Below the pieces are notes generated by a model. That model searched no databases, was not told the origin of the DNA, and saw nothing but the letters and a program-made list of their open reading frames with translations. From contig PIYH01000059.1 in the NCBI GenBank assembly GCA_003601695.1, forward strand, positions 1-8,074: a stretch of DNA of 8,074 nucleotides, in the 5' to 3' direction. The position numbers and the translations under genes are program-made. Source of the stretch: Candidatus Bathyarchaeota archaeon. Lineage in GTDB: Archaea > Thermoproteota > Bathyarchaeia > Bathyarchaeales > DTEX01. Shown here piece by piece: positions 6,067 through 8,074 of this stretch; positions within the stretch are counted from its first letter, which is position 1; every line of letters begins with the position of its first letter.

Positions 6067-7050
6067 ACTAGCGGAGCTTGCACCTCACTAACGGCCAGAA
6101 GGAATAGATGGAACAGGCTAGACCCTGAAACCAGGGGGAGGATCCTTAAGGTTCTAATGGCATTAAGGAACCGGCTCTCAGAGAGCACGCTAAAAGATTA
6201 TGCTGATGCCTTAACTCGGCTGGGGCTAGAACTAGGAACCCTGGATAATGTTGAGGCTACGGCTAAGGCTATATCGGCTCTGAAGGGTCATAGGCTGGAG
6301 GCCTCGATATCAGCCTATCGGCATTACTGCAGAATTCACAAACTACCAGAGCCGATTTTTGAGGTTCCTAAGCGCCGGCATCGGCGTCCTCTACCCTATG
6401 TTCCAAGCGATAAGGTGCTCAAGGCTAGCCTAGTGATCCCTAAGAGAGCCAGATGGAGAGCCTACTTTAGGCTGCTTTATGAAACAGGGGCTAGACCTAG
6501 CGAGCCATTCAATCTAAGGGTTCAGGATATAGACTTTGAGTCTGAAAAGGTAAGGTTGAGGACCCTGAAGCGAGGGGGGTACACCAGAGAAAGGGAGATT
6601 CCAATAAGCCCGCTTCTAGCAGGCCTGTTGAAGGCTCTATGCGAGGGAAAGGGTGCCGATGATTATGTTTTCAGTCTAGAGCATGACCCTAAGAAGCCGC
6701 TAAAACGGAAGTATGCCCAGAGGATTCTTGAGCATGTTAGGAAGGTTCTAAGAAGCCAGGGCTACGATGTTAGGGGTTTAAGACTGCATGCATATCGGCA
6801 TGCCTATGCTACTAGGCTCTACCAGGCTACGAAAGACCTAGCGCTAGTCCAGAGGGCTCTAGGCCACAAAGACCTCGAGACTACAATGATTTATCTGCAT
6901 ATCCAGCCAGCTCAGCCTAGACTCTATGACGTTAAAGCCTTAAGCCTAGACGATGAGGAAGGCATAAGCCAGGCTATAGCGGAAGGCTGGGAAAAAGTCC
7001 TCCAGACTAAAACTAAAATCTGGTTCAGAAAACCCCGATGGCTACCCTAA
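6049..7050 (+). CDS. int: Tyrosine recombinase, IntC part (start codon lost by integration)
   Basis: Everything but the first six codons of a 339-residue archaeal integrase. Residue numbers are for the rejoined protein. Residues about 20-110 form the helical core-binding domain (STLKDYADALTRLGLEL). The catalytic domain follows with all active-site residues: Arg155 in ETGARPSE, Lys180 in TLKRGG, His253-x-x-Arg256 in LHAYRHAYATRL, His279 in ALGHKD and nucleophile Tyr288 in MIYLHI. No stop or frameshift is present, so it was probably functional recently. In the chromosome it has no start: the open frame runs backward through the tRNA to an ATG at 5959, which is not credible, and the first internal ATG is at 6157 (residue 43), inside the DNA-binding domain. 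It is separated from its own promoter and ribosome-binding site, now at 7236-7434. Confidence 0.92.
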   Translation: MPSPAPTSGACTSLTARRNRWNRLDPETRGRILKVLMALRNRLSESTLKDYADALTRLGLELGTLDNVEATAKAISALKGHRLEASISAYRHYCRIHKLPEPIFEVPKRRHRRPLPYVPSDKVLKASLVIPKRARWRAYFRLLYETGARPSEPFNLRVQDIDFESEKVRLRTLKRGGYTREREIPISPLLAGLLKALCEGKGADDYVFSLEHDPKKPLKRKYAQRILEHVRKVLRSQGYDVRGLRLHAYRHAYATRLYQATKDLALVQRALGHKDLETTMIYLHIQPAQPRLYDVKALSLDDEEGISQAIAEGWEKVLQTKTKIWFRKPRWLP

Positions 7051-7051
7051 A

Positions 7052-7075
7052 CTTCCATATTTTTTATCCTGGAAG
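7052..7075 (+). terminator. Hairpin/T-run terminator of the integrase
   Basis: Directly after the stop codon, CTTCCA (7052-7057) can pair with TGGAAG (7070-7075). The loop contains T6 (7060-7065). An archaeal polymerase would be expected to stop at the T-run. Confidence 0.5.
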
Positions 7076-7159
7076 CAACCCCTAAGAGCCAGCAAGAATA
7101 GAAACCATTTATGGTATCATAAACGCTATTCAGAAGGCCGAACTCCAGGATAAGGCCGA
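7065..7159. repeat. Short inverted and direct repeats after the integrase
   Basis: TATCCTGG (7065-7072) is inverted as CCAGGATA (7145-7152). AAGGCCGA is repeated directly at 7134-7141 and 7152-7159 with an 18-base period. ACCAT-TT-ATGGT is a small dyad at 7104-7115. They are short, but their density fits a replication or regulatory region of a small circle. Confidence 0.35.
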
Positions 7160-7235
7160 GTAGATCGATCTGGCTAGATGGATGGAGCCGTCTCAAAATT
7201 AGCGCTCAGATCTCCCCCCAGCATGAAAAAATTAG

Positions 7236-7257
7236 TATAAATACTTGCTCGAGCAAG
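7236..7257 (+). promoter_or_regulatory. TATA box abutting a 14-bp perfect palindrome
   Basis: TATAAATA (7236-7243), after an A-rich stretch, is the best TATA box in the element. It touches CTTGCTCGAGCAAG (7244-7257), a perfect 14-bp palindrome lying where transcription would begin, a common place for an archaeal repressor operator. No open frame of useful length follows before the integrase ATG at 7432, so the transcript would be a long integrase leader or a small RNA. Confidence 0.5.
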
Positions 7258-7283
7258 GCTGAATGCTCATTGACTCCACGCTT

Positions 7284-7381
7284 AACTTTCTGAATAAATT
7301 TTGAGTCTGATCTATGAGCCGATGATCGAATTCAGACTATGAGTATAGACTAAGAGCACGGCTCTATACGCTCAGAAAGTT
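7284..7381 (+). repeat. Nested inverted repeats upstream of the integrase start
   Basis: Outer arms AACTTTCTGA (7284-7293) and TCAGAAAGTT (7372-7381) are perfect over 10 bp. Within them AGTCTGA (7304-7310) pairs with TCAGACT (7332-7338), and ATGAGCCG near 7314 partly pairs with CGGCTCTAT near 7359. As RNA this is a branched leader structure; as DNA it could be an origin or recombinase/repressor binding region. Confidence 0.5.
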
Positions 7382-7421
7382 GATTTCAAAACTACTTAAA
7401 GGAGCCGGCTAACTTAGAATC

Positions 7422-7425
7422 GGAG
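7422..7425 (+). promoter_or_regulatory. Integrase ribosome-binding site
   Basis: GGAG stands six bases before the ATG at 7432 and decides the integrase start. In this frame no ATG, GTG or TTG occurs between the upstream stop at 7381-7383 and 7432. A weak TATA-like CTTAAA at 7395-7400 could drive a short transcript. Confidence 0.6.
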
Positions 7426-7431
7426 ATTAAG

Positions 7432-7479
7432 ATGGAAGGCGAGTCTAAAATCCCATCCCCGGCTCCATTTTACTGGTAA
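7432..7479 (+). pseudogene. int: IntN: first 12 integrase codons, cut off by integration
   Basis: Reads MEGESKIPSPAP, then host sequence FYW and stop TAA at 7477-7479. Codons 7-12 (IPSPAP) lie in the 20-bp core and are the same residues that begin the IntC part at 6049. In the circular form the next codons would be TSGAC at 6067, continuing into the recombinase. It has its own ribosome-binding site. Its exact in-frame match to IntC across the repeat is the strongest evidence for the split-gene reading. Confidence 0.85.
7448..7467 (+). repeat. attR core: second copy of the tRNA-Cys 3' end
   Basis: Exact 20-bp copy of 6047-6066. What follows, TTTTACTGG then T6 at 7480-7485, is probably the original downstream flank and transcription terminator of tRNA-Cys before integration. 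Confidence 0.9.
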
Positions 7480-7517
7480 ATTTTTTAGCAGCATCGGCCA
7501 ATATTTCTTGATGATTC

Positions 7518-7911
7518 ATGAGTTCTAACCGCGGACGCGGAAAGACGGAGACGATTTAGCAACGTACAATCTACGTTTATCTGCCTTCTCTGGAGATGGT
7601 TGAGGATTGGAAGCGTAGAGCCAAGAAGGCTGGAGTTTCAATCTCAAAGTATGTTGTGGAACGCGTTGAGGATTCGATTAGGCGGGAGGAGGTGAGGAGG
7701 GCTACCTAAGCCGTCTCGAACTTATCAGGCGATTGAAGAGTACAGAGGAGGAGCTTAAGCAGCTGCAGAGCGAGAACAGGCTTCTACGCAGGCTTGTCGA
7801 GAACTTGGAAGGTGAGCTGAAACGTTTCAGGGTGAGGCTTTCCTGGACGAGGATTTTGTCGGCTTCAGACAGTTCGACAAAGAACTCATCGATCTGCTGA
7901 GAAGCGCATAA
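7518..7911 (+). pseudogene. Ribbon-helix-helix / coiled-coil protein, decayed
   Basis: Three frames in succession give one recognisable protein. The first (ATG 7518) reads MSSNRGRGKTETI, an amber TAG at 7557-7559, then QRTIYVYLPSLEMVEDW, KRRAKKAGVSISKYVVERVE and a stop at 7707. The second begins SRLELIRRLKS (7709) and continues as a leucine-rich coiled coil through ENRLLRRLVENLEGELKRF. The third (from about 7834) gives EAFLDEDFVGFRQFDKELID, LLRSA and a stop at 7909-7911. Each frame change equals loss of one base (near 7707 and 7832). A beta strand followed by two helices with SISKYVVE suits a ribbon-helix-helix DNA-binding domain. From memory, such RHH-plus-coiled-coil proteins with a QFDxEL-like tail occur beside integrases in archaeal mobile elements. 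It lies outside attR and so belongs to another or older insertion, or to the host. Confidence 0.65.
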
Positions 7912-7926
7912 GAGAAGTTTAGCAGC

Positions 7927-8074
7927 TCAGAGATCATTGCAAAAAAGCAGCTCTCGAGTTTTCTTATCGCAATCGTACGCTTTTTCTTTCAAAAGTAGAA
8001 GATCATTCAAATGTTTTTCATCAAATAATTTGTTAAAAGGAGAAAGTTGTGGTACGGAAATCGCTTTCTTTTCT
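7927..8074 (-). CDS. 3' end of an unidentified minus-strand gene, cut by window edge
   Basis: The minus-strand frame is open from the right edge (first codon 8073-8071) for 48 codons to TGA at 7927-7929. It includes SVPQLSPFNKLFDEKHLND, then LLLLKEKAYDCDKKTRELLF. The composition is protein-like and helical. I cannot name the family; the pattern LFDEKHLNDLLLL faintly recalls a segment of some DNA methyltransferases (LF-x-x-RQLLAL), which is too weak to use. It converges on the decayed RHH gene with 15 bases between stops. Confidence 0.35.
   Translation of the reverse strand, partial: EKKAISVPQLSPFNKLFDEKHLNDLLLLKEKAYDCDKKTRELLFCNDL

Larger units (their letters stand above)
6047..7467 (+). mobile_element. 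1.4-kb integrase-only element in tRNA-Cys (SSV-type integration)
   Basis: Two exact 20-bp copies of the tRNA-Cys 3' end bound this stretch; one unit (6047-7447) is 1401 bp. It contains the body of a tyrosine recombinase without start codon next to the tRNA, about 380 bases of non-coding DNA with a TATA box and several palindromes, and, at the far end, a ribosome-binding site, ATG and first codons of the same recombinase. Circularising through the core joins the two parts in frame. A recombinase gene split by its own attachment site is the defining feature of SSV-type archaeal integration. No replication, capsid, partition or cargo gene is present. It may be an unusually small element or the remains of a larger one that lost its middle. 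Confidence 0.85.

Noticed and set aside
7051..7431. A small replication or regulator gene inside the element
   Set aside because: On both strands the longest readings seen are under about 25 codons with no ribosome-binding site or recognisable motif.
6047..7467. Reading the two 20-bp repeats as a duplicated tRNA fragment or CRISPR-like repeat
   Set aside because: There are only two copies, both match a tRNA 3' end, and they flank a recombinase whose frame is restored by joining them; integration explains all of it.
7557..7559. In-frame TAG in the RHH gene read as pyrrolysine, tempting because a methyltransferase-family gene is nearby
   Set aside because: The same gene has two further frameshifts, so the TAG is simple decay. 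No PylS, pyrrolysine tRNA or methylamine methyltransferase is in the window.

Overview
The window is archaeal chromosomal DNA. The evidence is an archaeal/eukaryotic-type prolyl-tRNA synthetase, translation initiation factor 2 subunit beta, a DUF424 protein, TATA-box promoters in front of several genes, and a tRNA-Cys gene with an encoded CCA end. Protein style and the mix of neighbours suggest a TACK-group archaeon, perhaps close to Bathyarchaeia. That placement is a guess and cannot be proved from this stretch.

Layout: 1-589 holds the 3' part of an EamA-family membrane transporter broken by an in-frame stop and a frameshift. 715-1371 (minus) is an intact metallo-beta-lactamase-fold hydrolase. 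1680-1979 (minus) is a small unrecognised protein. 2039-2339 (minus) shows possible remnants of a frameshifted small gene. 2583-3554 (plus) is a URO-D-superfamily methyltransferase with the zinc ligands of corrinoid methyltransferases. 3652-5070 (minus) is proS. It is divergent from the aIF2-beta / DUF424 pair (5180-5914, plus), which is followed by tRNA-Cys (5991-6066).

The main discovery is at the tRNA. A 20-bp copy of its 3' end (6047-6066) recurs exactly at 7448-7467. Between them lies a complete tyrosine-recombinase coding region lacking a start codon, read outward from the tRNA. Just left of the distal repeat is an ATG with a good ribosome-binding site. Joining the two repeats, as in a circle, puts that ATG in frame with the recombinase and gives a 339-residue protein. 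This is SSV-type (gene-splitting, 'suicidal') integration by an element whose circular form would be only 1401 bp: one integrase gene plus about 380 bp of promoter- and palindrome-rich non-coding DNA. It is either an exceptionally small integrative element or the deletion product of a larger one.

Right of the element is a decayed ribbon-helix-helix/coiled-coil gene of a kind I associate with archaeal mobile elements (7518-7911, three lesions), then the 3' end of an unidentified minus-strand gene that leaves the window. The tRNA-Cys 3' flank therefore looks like a used integration hotspot beside a conserved translation gene cluster.
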